Below are positions 1-7,451 of a stretch of DNA of 31,082 nt, piece by piece. The stretch's first letter is position 1. Every line of letters begins with the position of its first letter. The notes under the pieces are model-generated. The model ran no database searches. It saw only the letters and a list, made by a program, of their open reading frames with translations, and had not been told where the DNA came from. The DNA is from Ruminococcaceae bacterium UBA3753 (GTDB taxonomy: Bacteria > Bacillota > Clostridia > Oscillospirales > Acutalibacteraceae): NCBI GenBank assembly GCA_002372375.1, contig DFGJ01000043.1, forward strand, positions 1 through 31,082, read 5' to 3'. A program made the position numbers and the translations under genes.

Positions 1-28
1 TTAGAATGGAAAGGCGAAAACTAAGAGA

Positions 29-44
29 ACAAATCGGAATTTGT
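29..44. repeat. 16-nt hairpin before the first GNAT gene
   Basis: ACAAAT and ATTTGT form a perfect 6-bp stem around the loop CGGA, directly upstream of the ribosome binding site of the first acetyltransferase. Closely similar hairpins occur at 525-540 and 1139-1154, ahead of the other two acetyltransferase loci. Their role is unknown. Confidence 0.5.
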
Positions 45-54
45 AGAGGATGTT

Positions 55-522
55 ATGATTATCAGAAGATTTAAACCAGAAGATGCAGAAAAGGTATCTT
101 CTTTGATTGTTAAAACGCTCAGAGAAGTCAACATCAAAGATTATTCGAGGGAATACATCGAAAAAAATGTTCAAAGATTACAGCCTAAAGACATATTGAA
201 ACTTGCGGATTGGACTCATTTTTACGTTGTATGCGATGGGGACAGAATTGTTGGTTGTGGGGCAATAGGCCCTTATTGGGGTAAGGTGGACGAAAGTAGC
301 CTATTCACCATCTTCGTTTTACCCGAGTATCATCGGCAAGGAATAGGGAGAAAGATTATAGAAACCCTGGAAAAAGACGAATACTTTCTTCGTGCAAACA
401 GAGTCGAAATACCTGCTTCCATCACGGCAACTCCCTTTTATATTCATATGGGATATACATACAAATATGGAATTCGCACTCCAGATGAGGAAGGCCTTTT
501 ACGCTTAGAAAAGCATAGATGA
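55..522 (+). CDS. GNAT-family N-acetyltransferase
   Basis: A 155-residue protein of the GNAT fold, which transfers an acetyl group from acetyl-CoA to an amine on an unknown substrate. The core is visible: a beta-strand ending in FTIFVLPEY, then the acetyl-CoA pyrophosphate-binding loop HRQGIGR (about residues 96-102), and a C-terminal segment ending FYIHMGYTY typical of strand 6/7. Length is normal for a single-domain GNAT. The ATG is preceded by GAGG at a spacing of 5 nt. It is followed by a broken GNAT gene and another intact one, so the first 1.6 kb is an acetyltransferase cluster. The substrate cannot be inferred; acquisition by transfer is possible because the cluster is more GC-rich than its surroundings. 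Confidence 0.85.
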   Translation: MIIRRFKPEDAEKVSSLIVKTLREVNIKDYSREYIEKNVQRLQPKDILKLADWTHFYVVCDGDRIVGCGAIGPYWGKVDESSLFTIFVLPEYHRQGIGRKIIETLEKDEYFLRANRVEIPASITATPFYIHMGYTYKYGIRTPDEEGLLRLEKHR

Positions 523-524
523 AA

Positions 525-540
525 ACAAATTCCAATTTGA
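525..540. repeat. 16-nt hairpin between GNAT loci
   Basis: CAAATT and AATTTG pair around CC, giving a near-copy of the hairpins at 29-44 and 1139-1154. It begins 2 nt after the stop codon of the first acetyltransferase. Confidence 0.4.
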
Positions 541-616
541 AAGGATAAAATATGATCCAACTATTAAAAGTATTGAAATGCAAAGAGGAACTACGGTACA
601 TTACAAGGATGACAAA

Positions 617-1122
617 CTGGTGATCCGCGGTCTTTAAGAAGCGGACGCCCAGGTTTTTACCGATTAAGAAAAAGCGCAGGGATGGGGTGCCGATATTTTG
701 AAGTATCTGACGAGGCTCAGGGATCAGGCTGATAAAAAATGTATTTCCCTGACCGCCGTAATAAAGGGTATCCCGCCGGATATATCAACGTCTACTTTAC
801 AGACCTGGGCGGCGCGTTCAGCGGAAAAGGGTGGCCAGAGATTGTTGATCTTGGTGTTTTGGAAAAGTATCAAAGAAAAGGAATCGGCAGTAAACTGATG
901 GATGTTGCTGAACAGATAGCCGGGCAATATGCCGATACAGTCTGGCTTGGTGTTGGCCTTCATAATGGTTACGGAAACGCCAAACGGATGTATATTAAAC
1001 GTGGATACATCCCGGACGGCACCGGAGCCTGGTATCGTGGTAAACCCTGTGAACAATATGAAACGGAAATAGCCAACGACGACGGTCTTGTTCTGTTCCT
1101 CTCAAAGCAATTGAATCAGTAA
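617..1122 (+). pseudogene. Broken GNAT acetyltransferase (two in-frame stops, one frameshift)
   Basis: The C-terminal two thirds (from about 760) read as a well-formed GNAT enzyme: KGYPAGYINVY, then EIVDLGVLEKYQRKGIGSKL with the acetyl-CoA loop QRKGIGS, and RMYIKRGYIPDG near the end. The N-terminal third lies in another frame and is also recognisable (EADAQVFTD, then EKAQGWGAD, then KYLTRLRDQADKKCISL), but it is interrupted by TAA at 635-637 and TAA at 665-667. A one-base deletion near 760 separates it from the rest. Intact relatives as I recall them from gut Clostridia read through all of this as one protein of about 165 residues. A truncated product starting at 739 could be made, but it lacks the first strands of the fold. 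The exact 5' boundary is uncertain because the open frame continues upstream to about 518 without recognisable homology. Confidence 0.8.
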
Positions 1123-1138
1123 ACCGGAAGTTAATCAC

Positions 1139-1154
1139 ACAAATTCGGATTTGT
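1139..1154. repeat. 16-nt hairpin before the third GNAT gene
   Basis: ACAAAT and ATTTGT form a perfect stem around TCGG; the element has the same length and arm sequence as the one at 29-44. It lies 37 nt upstream of the next start codon. Confidence 0.5.
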
Positions 1155-1190
1155 CAATCTACCGCTTAATCGGAATGTCTGAGGATGTTT

Positions 1191-1622
1191 ATGAAAGTTT
1201 TGTTATGCAGCGATACAGGCTGGCTTTTGTCAGAAGAGGCATTCATGCTTTATGCGCCCTGCATGCATCATCCGACATATGATCATTTCAAAGCACAGAT
1301 GGAAGACTATTTGAATGAGCGATCGGTGAGAATATATATATGCGAGAACCGAGGTAAGAAAACAGGTATGATGGTTCTGAAATATTCGGGTGTTGCCGCA
1401 AAAATCATTGGGATCGCCGTATCGGATAAAGCACGCTGCAGAGGTATCGGAAAGCACATGATCCAATCTGTAATGGAATCTGAGGACTTGGAAAGGCTTG
1501 AAGCACAAACAGACGACGATTCAATCGGATTCTATCGCAAGTGTGGCTTCGCAGAAGAAAAGACTGTAGTTAATTATCCTGATGGATCTGTTGTACGTTA
1601 TAACTGCGTTCTGAACAAATAA
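1191..1622 (+). CDS. GNAT-family N-acetyltransferase
   Basis: A 143-residue GNAT protein. Strand 4 and the acetyl-CoA loop are seen as IIGIAVSDKARCRGIGKHM, with R-C-R-G-I-G-K as the pyrophosphate-binding turn, followed by SIGFYRKCGFAEE, the usual end of the fold. An ATG two codons earlier (1185) overlaps the ribosome binding site GAGG at 1181-1184; the ATG at 1191 has a proper spacing of 6 nt and is preferred. It is the last of three acetyltransferase loci in the same direction. The substrate is unknown. Base composition is more GC-rich than the cotJ operon that follows. Confidence 0.85.
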   Translation: MKVLLCSDTGWLLSEEAFMLYAPCMHHPTYDHFKAQMEDYLNERSVRIYICENRGKKTGMMVLKYSGVAAKIIGIAVSDKARCRGIGKHMIQSVMESEDLERLEAQTDDDSIGFYRKCGFAEEKTVVNYPDGSVVRYNCVLNK

Positions 1623-1663
1623 AGAAATCCTCGTCTGTAGGTATACTTGATGTGAGAACGAAT

Positions 1664-1738
1664 ATGGAACAGCAATCCGGGGAACAGCTATCAAATGAAG
1701 AAATAAACCGCTCGCTCTACCTAAGAAAGCTCTTTTGA
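1664..1738 (+). other. Possible remnant of a gene start (24 codons)
   Basis: A short open frame beginning MEQQSGEQLSNEEINRSL and ending RKLF before TGA looks protein-like in composition, with no obvious ribosome binding site. It overlaps the left arm of a terminator-like hairpin. It may be the 5' stub of a lost gene of the acetyltransferase cluster. I do not recognise the family. Confidence 0.2.
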
Positions 1739-1782
1739 AAACATTTTCTAGAAATATGGTTAGCTTTCTAATCTTTTATTTT
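1724..1782 (+). terminator. Probable terminator after the GNAT cluster
   Basis: AGAAAGCT (1724-1731) and AGCTTTCT (1762-1769) form a perfect 8-bp stem. Inside it GAAAA and TTTTC can form a second small hairpin, and the sequence continues with a T-rich stretch. It separates the acetyltransferase cluster from the cotJ operon. Confidence 0.5.
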
Positions 1783-1930
1783 ACTAACGTATATATATTT
1801 TTTTAAAATAACAAAGCTACAGCACTATCTCATTAAACAAAAAGTAAAACTTTGTTCTTTAGTTGAAGCACTAAAAGATAAAGTTTTTATAATCTTTACT
1901 TACCAACAGTAACCTTTAGCTTATAAAACA

Positions 1931-1938
1931 CATAATAT
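1931..1938 (+). promoter_or_regulatory. Possible sigma-E-like -10 element of cotJ
   Basis: CATAATAT, about 30 nt upstream of cotJA, resembles the CATACA-T-type -10 box of the mother-cell sigma factor SigE, which transcribes cotJ in Bacillus subtilis. I could not find a convincing -35 partner, so this is weak. The remaining 1783-1968 stretch is AT-rich without other recognisable elements. Confidence 0.25.
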
Positions 1939-1968
1939 AAATAAAAATTTAATACAAGGATGTGAATT

Positions 1969-2169
1969 ATGGACGGCGATTTACAACATTTTAGACAATC
2001 AGATAACTATATCGTGCCACCTTTTCCAAGAAATCCAGTGGTTGCAATGGCGTATATTCCCTATCAAAACCCAAAGGCAGTTTATACGGCATCTTGTGGA
2101 CTAAGAAAAGGTACTATGTTTCCATGTCTTAACAAACCATTTTTAGGAAGTAGGAGGAACAGGTCGTGA
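1969..2169 (+). CDS. cotJA: Spore coat associated protein CotJA
   Basis: A 66-residue protein with the CotJA signature: PPFPRNPVVAMAYIPYQ near residues 17-33, and GTMFPCLNKPFLG at the end. CotJA is part of the CotJ complex deposited under the spore coat and is needed for CotJC assembly in Bacillus. The gene starts with ATG after AAGGATG and overlaps the next gene by 4 nt (GTGA), so translation is probably coupled. Its presence implies a sporulation programme or its relic. Confidence 0.9.
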   Translation: MDGDLQHFRQSDNYIVPPFPRNPVVAMAYIPYQNPKAVYTASCGLRKGTMFPCLNKPFLGSRRNRS

Positions 2170-2462
2170 ATAGCAGAAATAACCTATTAAAAAAAATAAT
2201 GGAAACAGACTTCGCTATAACAGAATTCCATATGTATTTAGATACTCATCCAAGCGATTCTATTGTAGCATCTAAACTAAAAGACTACAGAGAAAAATGT
2301 AAACTATTAAAAAAAGAGTACGAATCAAAGTACGGACCACTTAGTTCAGACAGCAAAATAGCTGATCAGTGGGATTGGATAAAAGACCCATGGCCTTGGG
2401 ACTGCCAATGCGCTAGCACATCAAATCGAGAAAATGCGATGGTCGAAGGAGGGCTATTTTAA
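2166..2462 (+). CDS. cotJB: Spore coat protein CotJB
   Basis: A 98-residue protein with the CotJB layout: a helical N-terminal part (ITEFHMYLDTHP, then a lysine-rich helix with YESKYGPL) and the tryptophan-rich signature WDWIKDPWPWDCQ near residues 69-81. It starts with GTG overlapping the cotJA stop codon, preceded by AGGAGGAACAG at good spacing. Its stop overlaps the cotJC start by one base. It is the middle member of the cotJABC operon and acts with CotJC in the inner coat. Confidence 0.92.
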   Translation: MNSRNNLLKKIMETDFAITEFHMYLDTHPSDSIVASKLKDYREKCKLLKKEYESKYGPLSSDSKIADQWDWIKDPWPWDCQCASTSNRENAMVEGGLF

Positions 2463-3058
2463 TGTGGACTTATGAAAAAAAATTAGAATATCCAGTGCAT
2501 ATAAAAAATACTAATCCAAAGCTTGCAAAACTTATAATAAGTCAATACGGTGGCCCGGATGGCGAATTGGGAGCATCTTTAAGATATTTAAGCCAAAGAT
2601 TTACAATGCCATACCCTGAATTAAAAGCTATACTAACAGACATTGGAACTGAAGAACTTGCACACTTAGAAATGATCGGTACCATCGTATTTCAACTTAC
2701 CAGAAATTTAACACCAGAAGAAATAAAAAAAGCTGGTTTTGATGCATATTACGTGGACCACACGACCGGAATCTATCCATCGGCAGCTTCTGGAGTACCA
2801 TTTACAGCAGCAGCTTTGCAATCAAAAGGTGACATGTTGACAGACTTACATGAGAATTTAGCAGCTGAACAAAAAGCCAGAACAACCTATGACAACATCC
2901 TAAGATTTTGCGACGACCCAGATGTCAAGGACCCTATAGTTTTCTTGAGGGAACGTGAAATTGTACACTACCAGAGGTTTGGTGAAGGCCTAAGAATAGC
3001 CACAGATAAACTAAATAGCAAAAACTTTTACGAATTTAATGTGGAATTTGATAGATAA
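2462..3058 (+). CDS. cotJC: Spore coat protein CotJC, manganese-catalase family
   Basis: A 198-residue protein of the non-heme (di-manganese) catalase family with a ferritin-like four-helix bundle. Metal-ligand motifs are visible: EELAHLEMIG (ExxH, about residues 63-72), LAAEQKARTTYDNIL (about 139-153), and EREIVHYQRFGEGL (ExxH, about 169-182). Family members in the spore coat may detoxify hydrogen peroxide; enzymatic activity here is inferred only from the conserved ligands. The ATG overlaps the cotJB stop (TAATG), and GGAGG sits 7-11 nt upstream. Confidence 0.93.
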   Translation: MWTYEKKLEYPVHIKNTNPKLAKLIISQYGGPDGELGASLRYLSQRFTMPYPELKAILTDIGTEELAHLEMIGTIVFQLTRNLTPEEIKKAGFDAYYVDHTTGIYPSAASGVPFTAAALQSKGDMLTDLHENLAAEQKARTTYDNILRFCDDPDVKDPIVFLREREIVHYQRFGEGLRIATDKLNSKNFYEFNVEFDR

Positions 3059-3180
3059 ATCTTTTTAAAAGCTCTTAAACTAATTCACTTCAGACGGTTT
3101 ATATGATTTTTTTTAAAAATAGACGCATGCATTTTATTTTATAAAGACTATCAGTTGACTCACATTGAAAACAGCCCAAG

Positions 3181-3216
3181 AAACGTGCAGAGGTAAAAAG
3201 CTCTGCACGTTTAAAA
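3181..3216. terminator. Strong 12-bp hairpin after cotJC
   Basis: AAACGTGCAGAG (3181-3192) and CTCTGCACGTTT (3201-3212) form a perfect 12-bp stem with an 8-nt loop, 123 nt after the cotJC stop. The T-tract is short on both strands, so it is either a modest terminator, perhaps bidirectional, or another structured element. Confidence 0.6.
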
Positions 3217-3873
3217 TAGAAAGTCTTATTACCCTTTAAAAAGAATTCGAGATCATTTACCTAAAAAACCTCAACCAAGGACCAAAACTAGTCAAACGAT
3301 ATAACAAGTAAGGAAATTTTTATAGAATTAATGTAGTGCAATATGACTATGCTTCGCAGCATACGTTTCTACATACTCCACTCTTAGAATGTGCTACTAA
3401 ATAAAAATAGATAGCACAAAACTTCGACATACACAAAAAATTGAATTATCAAAAATAATACACTAAAATTTCATGTTTATAATATAAAAACTCCAGACTA
3501 AACAAATCCAAAACAAGTACGAAACGGCTATCCATAGGGTGTTCGGAGAAAGCTAAAAGCAGACCACCAATTAAAACTAAAAATTTAACAAATTTATTAA
3601 CAAATTTGTTAAATATTAATCTAATACCATTAAAATTTCAACTGTATAGCAAGAAACAAAAAACAAGTATAAACTTCAAACTGAACAGGACACCCCTTCA
3701 ACCCACGTCGCAGCGAAAGAACACAGTCCAAGACATAAGTAAATTTACAGAAAACAAACTCCAGCACTACGACATAAAAATTAAAGCAAACCCGAATTCC
3801 ACACTACGACAGCTATAATAAAACTCTACAATTGAGCCCACAGAAAAATTCCCACAAAAAACACCCCTAGGCT
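3213..3873. other. Non-coding stretch with two further inverted repeats
   Basis: No convincing gene. TATGCT (3348-3353) and AGCATA (3358-3363) form a perfect hairpin with loop TCGC, enclosed at a distance by ATGTAG (3331-3336) and CTACAT (3369-3374), so a two-level stem is possible. At 3583-3595 and 3602-3614 there is a perfect 13-bp AT-rich inverted repeat around a 6-nt loop. An open frame at 3606-3818 starts inside that repeat with TTG, lacks a ribosome binding site and is not credible. Confidence 0.5.
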
Positions 3874-4287
3874 TCACAGATATTTCATAAAGAAATATTT
3901 AGTAAACTTTGGATTATGTTCATTCCTTCTTATAAACTCAAGTTCAAATCCACATTTTTTATAAAAATCTGGCGCCTGAAATTCGTTTGTAACTAAATTT
4001 ATGTTATTAAAACCATCGTCTTTAAACCGCTGCTCCACCATCTTTATAAGCCGACTACCTACGCCTCTGCCTCTGTATTCCTTTAAAACAAATAAATTAT
4101 TTATAGTAATTTCCGAATAATAACTATAACCAGTTAATATACCGACCAACCTGTCGCCATCGCGCGCAATAAAACTAAACTTATTAAAATTGTATTCAAC
4201 GCCATTCTCCCTATCATGCTCACTCAACAATTCATCAGCAATCTTATCCATTTTCTCAAAGTCTTCAGAGTACTCAAACTTAACCAA
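3874..4287 (-). CDS. GNAT-family N-acetyltransferase
   Basis: A 137-residue GNAT protein. ITINNLFVLKEYRGRGVGSRLI carries the acetyl-CoA loop R-G-R-G-V-G-S, and LVTNEFQAPDFYKKCGFELE is the usual distal half of the fold. The frame is open to an ATG at 4302, but that ATG immediately precedes a strong GGAGGT, which lies 6 nt before a TTG at 4287; the TTG is therefore the likely start. It is isolated, converging on the cotJ operon and separated from the aminopeptidase by about 460 nt. Related small GNATs in Clostridia often act on small amines or ribosomal or antibiotic substrates, but nothing here identifies the target. Confidence 0.85.
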   Translation of the reverse strand: MVKFEYSEDFEKMDKIADELLSEHDRENGVEYNFNKFSFIARDGDRLVGILTGYSYYSEITINNLFVLKEYRGRGVGSRLIKMVEQRFKDDGFNNINLVTNEFQAPDFYKKCGFELEFIRRNEHNPKFTKYFFMKYL

Positions 4288-4752
4288 GCTCTTACCTCCC
4301 ATGAAACATACCTTGTCGTCGCGCCCACCATTACAAACTCACAACAAGGTCGTAATCACAAGCAGAAAACAGGGAGATCGAACAAACAGCAAATCTAACG
4401 AACATTCGGCCAACTCAACAAAGTACATACCGGACACTTAAATACAAAACTAAACCTGCGCTCACTCAAAAACTAAACTTTCTTAAATTAACAAACTCCC
4501 CACAGACCTAACAAAAATTCTAAACTTATTCCGCAAAACTCAGCACCCTTTCCCCCGAGATCCTTAACACGAAAGTAGTCCAAGTTTATGAAAAATTGAA
4601 TCATCCGTAAAAACAACACTAGCAAACGCCCAAAGAACGCAAACACGACACAGTAAACGCTCAAAATTTTAACCAATAAAGCGCTACTTCAACACATCTA
4701 CCACACAAAACCAGCTCGAAAACAAGCCAAGGGGCTACACCAAAAAAACAGA
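4288..4752. other. Non-coding stretch between acetyltransferase and aminopeptidase
   Basis: The plus strand is rich in A and C. An open frame at 4488-4676 on the minus strand is hydrophobic only because the complement is T/G-rich; it has no ribosome binding site. ACCTTGT and ACAAGGT around 4310-4353 form a 7-bp inverted repeat with a long loop, upstream of the acetyltransferase. No other element was recognised. Confidence 0.4.
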
Positions 4753-6174
4753 CTAAGCTTTAAAAAATGAAGAAACAGCCCGATAGGCTTCGTAAAGATC
4801 CACCTTAGACACAACTTCAAACGGAGCATGCATAGACAGCACAGGTATACCTAAATCAACAACGTCAACATTCATGTTGGCTATAAACTTAGCTATTGTC
4901 CCTCCGCCGCCAGCATCGACCTTTCCAAGTTCACCTGTCTGCCAAAGAATATTATTACTCTCTAGAAGATCCCTTATATATCCCATAAATTCAGCACTAG
5001 CATCCGAAGTGCCCGACTTACCCCCGCTTCCCGTATACTTAGTCACAACCACCCCACCATTAATGTAAGAACTATTGTTGGGCTCAAAAACAGAAGAGTA
5101 ATTAGGATCAAACGCCGCATTAACATCACTTGATAAACATTTAGAATCACTTAACACGTGATGGTACTCTACACCTTCAGACTTAGCAAGATCCATAACA
5201 AAATACTTCAGATATTCACACTTCATCCCCGTATTTCCATCACTTCCGATCTCTTCCTTGTCAGTTAAGACAGAAATCACCGTCTCTTCTGGAACTACGT
5301 CAAGATCCACTATTGATCTAAGCGTCGGGTATGCACAAACTCTATCGTCATGACCATAGGAACCGATCATACTAGAATCAAAGCCAATATCCACAGACTT
5401 AAAAGAGGGAACAAGAGAAAGTTCAGCACACGTAAAATCAGATTCTATCAAACCATATTTCTCGTTTAGAATTTTCATAATGTTCAATTTTACCAAATCA
5501 GTACCTTTTTCATCCTGAAACGGCAAACTGCCAACGAGGGCATTCATACTCTCGCCTTCAAAAGCCTTACTCAAAGTCTTAGCCACTTGTTCCTTAGCTA
5601 AATGTGGAAGGAGGTCAGTAATACAAAAATTAGGCTCGCCTGACACCTCACCAATATTTATCTTAACCGGAGTACCGTCTTTCCTCACAACCACACCATG
5701 CAAAGATAGAGGCAATGCCAACCACTGATATTTTCTTATACCACCATAGTAGTGCGTCTTAAAGAGAGCTAAATTGTTTGCTTCGTATAAAGGATTAGGT
5801 TTCAGATCAATACGTGGAGAGTCAACGTGCGCTATACTTAACTTTAGTCCATTCTTAACACCATTCTTACCAACAACACATAGTATCAGAGCTTTTCCTC
5901 TATTATTCAAATAAACCTTGTCTCCAGGCTTATATTTTTTCCCACGCTCAAAAGCAGAAAAAGAAGAGTTTCTTGCCACATCAACGCAGTACTCCACAGT
6001 TTCGCGCTCAGTCTTGCACAAATCTAAAAAACGCATGTAATCACTTGCAAAATCGAAAGCTTTTTTTATATGCTTTTCTTTTAACTTAAGTGCCCCACTC
6101 TTTTTATTATCCAAAAATAACGCCTGCTTCAACTTTTCAGCTTTACTTTTCTTTTCCTCATTATTACCAGACAT
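4753..6174 (-). CDS. apeA: M18-family zinc aminopeptidase
   Basis: A 473-residue metallo-aminopeptidase of family M18 (aspartyl aminopeptidase-like), a cytoplasmic di-zinc exopeptidase that removes N-terminal residues from peptides. Zinc-site motifs: SIAHVDSPRIDLKPNPLYE with His116 and Asp118, TDKEEIGSDGNTG with the Glu-Glu pair near 290, and SMHAPFEVVSKVD with His449 near the C-terminus. Length is normal for the apeA-type subgroup. A TTG at 6195 would add seven residues, but GGAGG lies 8 nt upstream of the ATG at 6174, which I take as the start. The order coaE, lytic transglycosylase, M18 peptidase reading in the minus direction recalls an arrangement I associate with Clostridia. Gaps of several hundred bases make a single transcript uncertain. 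Confidence 0.93.
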   Translation of the reverse strand: MSGNNEEKKSKAEKLKQALFLDNKKSGALKLKEKHIKKAFDFASDYMRFLDLCKTERETVEYCVDVARNSSFSAFERGKKYKPGDKVYLNNRGKALILCVVGKNGVKNGLKLSIAHVDSPRIDLKPNPLYEANNLALFKTHYYGGIRKYQWLALPLSLHGVVVRKDGTPVKINIGEVSGEPNFCITDLLPHLAKEQVAKTLSKAFEGESMNALVGSLPFQDEKGTDLVKLNIMKILNEKYGLIESDFTCAELSLVPSFKSVDIGFDSSMIGSYGHDDRVCAYPTLRSIVDLDVVPEETVISVLTDKEEIGSDGNTGMKCEYLKYFVMDLAKSEGVEYHHVLSDSKCLSSDVNAAFDPNYSSVFEPNNSSYINGGVVVTKYTGSGGKSGTSDASAEFMGYIRDLLESNNILWQTGELGKVDAGGGGTIAKFIANMNVDVVDLGIPVLSMHAPFEVVSKVDLYEAYRAVSSFFKA

Positions 6175-6654
6175 ATTATTTACCTCCAAAAGCAAATTCT
6201 AAACTTCCACAAAAACAGCTCCACACCAAACAGAGAGATCACGGCTTGCCCCACAAAGTAAGGAAGCACAAAACTTAAAAAGCAAACACCTAAACACAAA
6301 AAAGACGTCAATCCTGAACACAAAGCGCAACGAAACACGAGAATTACAGCAAACCTATAATAAAAACTACACAAACCGAGCTGGCTAACACCGAGCTCTA
6401 GCTAACACAACTACTAATAACTAATACCTCGCTATTTTATCAATTAAACGAAAATAAATCAATAAGAATTTAATTGACCAAAATAGTTTACTTCATAGTT
6501 CAGCATGTATTTTAATTAATAATACTCTAAGCACACTTTAATTACTATTTTATATTATATAAATACAATTTAAGTAAATTCTATACAAAATTTAGATATT
6601 TAAATCGCTGGCACCAGAAACATCTCATATAATTATTCTAAAAAATATAAAAAA
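6175..6654. other. Non-coding stretch upstream of the aminopeptidase
   Basis: AT-rich, with an A/C-biased plus strand in the right-hand part near the aminopeptidase. A short direct repeat (CCGAGCT followed by GCTAACA, twice) lies at about 6377-6411. A hydrophobic open frame on the minus strand (6180-6374) overlaps the aminopeptidase ribosome binding site and is an artefact of composition. Confidence 0.4.
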
Positions 6655-7218
6655 TCAGAAATAAATTTTATTATAGATTTTTTCAGTCTTAATTACCTGT
6701 TTTACATAATTACGAGTTTCTTTGTAAGGAATATTCATCAAAACTTTTCCATCTAAAGAATATTTTTGTTCATTTAACCAATCATTGACTGTTCCGATCC
6801 CTGCATTGTATGCACAAAGAGAAGTACTAATATTGTTATACTTATTTAGTAAAACAGATAAAAAATATACTCCATACTCAATATTTATATCTGGATTAAC
6901 AAGCTCATCAACACTTGCGCGGGGAAGATTTTTATTTTTTTGTTGAAGCCACTTAAAAGTTTCTGGTGTAATCTGCATTAAACCAATAGCTCCCGCCTCT
7001 GATTTAGCATTTGGGTCAAAATTACTCTCCGTTCGCATTACAGAATATATCAGGTTTTCCTTTACATCATACTTTTGACTATATTTTTTTACTATGTCCT
7101 CATATTTTTTAGGATAAATTTTTTTTAAAAATATGCCATCTAAAGAATTTAAAACAAATAATACTATCAGTACAAACACAGTAAAAAACAAGACTCTTCT
7201 TTGTATTTTTCTTCTCAT
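6655..7218 (-). CDS. Membrane-anchored lytic transglycosylase (SLT domain)
   Basis: A 187-residue protein with one N-terminal transmembrane segment (about residues 9-26, after RRKIQRR) and an extracellular Slt70-type lytic transglycosylase domain. The catalytic glutamate is Glu64 in MRTESNFDPNAKS; the family motifs GAIGLMQITPET (about 76-87) and CAYNAGIGTVNDWL follow. Such enzymes cleave the MurNAc-GlcNAc bond of peptidoglycan with formation of 1,6-anhydro-muramic acid and help in wall remodelling. It lies 233 nt downstream of coaE and upstream of the M18 peptidase in the same direction. The ribosome binding site is weak. Confidence 0.92.
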   Translation of the reverse strand: MRRKIQRRVLFFTVFVLIVLFVLNSLDGIFLKKIYPKKYEDIVKKYSQKYDVKENLIYSVMRTESNFDPNAKSEAGAIGLMQITPETFKWLQQKNKNLPRASVDELVNPDINIEYGVYFLSVLLNKYNNISTSLCAYNAGIGTVNDWLNEQKYSLDGKVLMNIPYKETRNYVKQVIKTEKIYNKIYF

Positions 7219-7451
7219 TTTATTCTAATATGCCAAACACTTTAACGAAACCGCCAGCGTTCAACGCAAGCACCCCACCCCAGCATTTTAAAACTAAATA
7301 CATGAAATATTTACTCTAAAAAATAACGTCAACGGCTATAAAATAACCTCTTTACGCGAACCAAACTATTTCCACTCTATAAATCAAAAAACTAAAAATA
7401 TTTTTTTATTAATATGTGACAATGAAAAAAATCGCACAATAAAATAAAAAA

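Noticed and set aside
1..1160. Integron attC sites between the acetyltransferase genes
   Set aside because: The 16-nt hairpins lack the paired R and L boxes and the GTTRRRY core of attC, and no integrase is in the window.
3606..3818. 70-codon plus-strand frame after cotJ
   Set aside because: Starts with TTG inside an inverted repeat, no ribosome binding site, low-complexity composition.
3940..3965. tRNA T-arm-like string (GTTCAAATCC)
   Set aside because: It lies within the coding sequence of the acetyltransferase at 3874-4287 and no cloverleaf can be drawn around it; no other tRNA signature was found in the window.
4488..4676. Hydrophobic minus-strand frame that might be a small membrane protein
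   Set aside because: No ribosome binding site, a TTG start, and the hydrophobicity follows directly from the T/G-rich complement of A/C-biased spacer DNA; similar phantom frames occur at 6180-6374 and 22021-22203.
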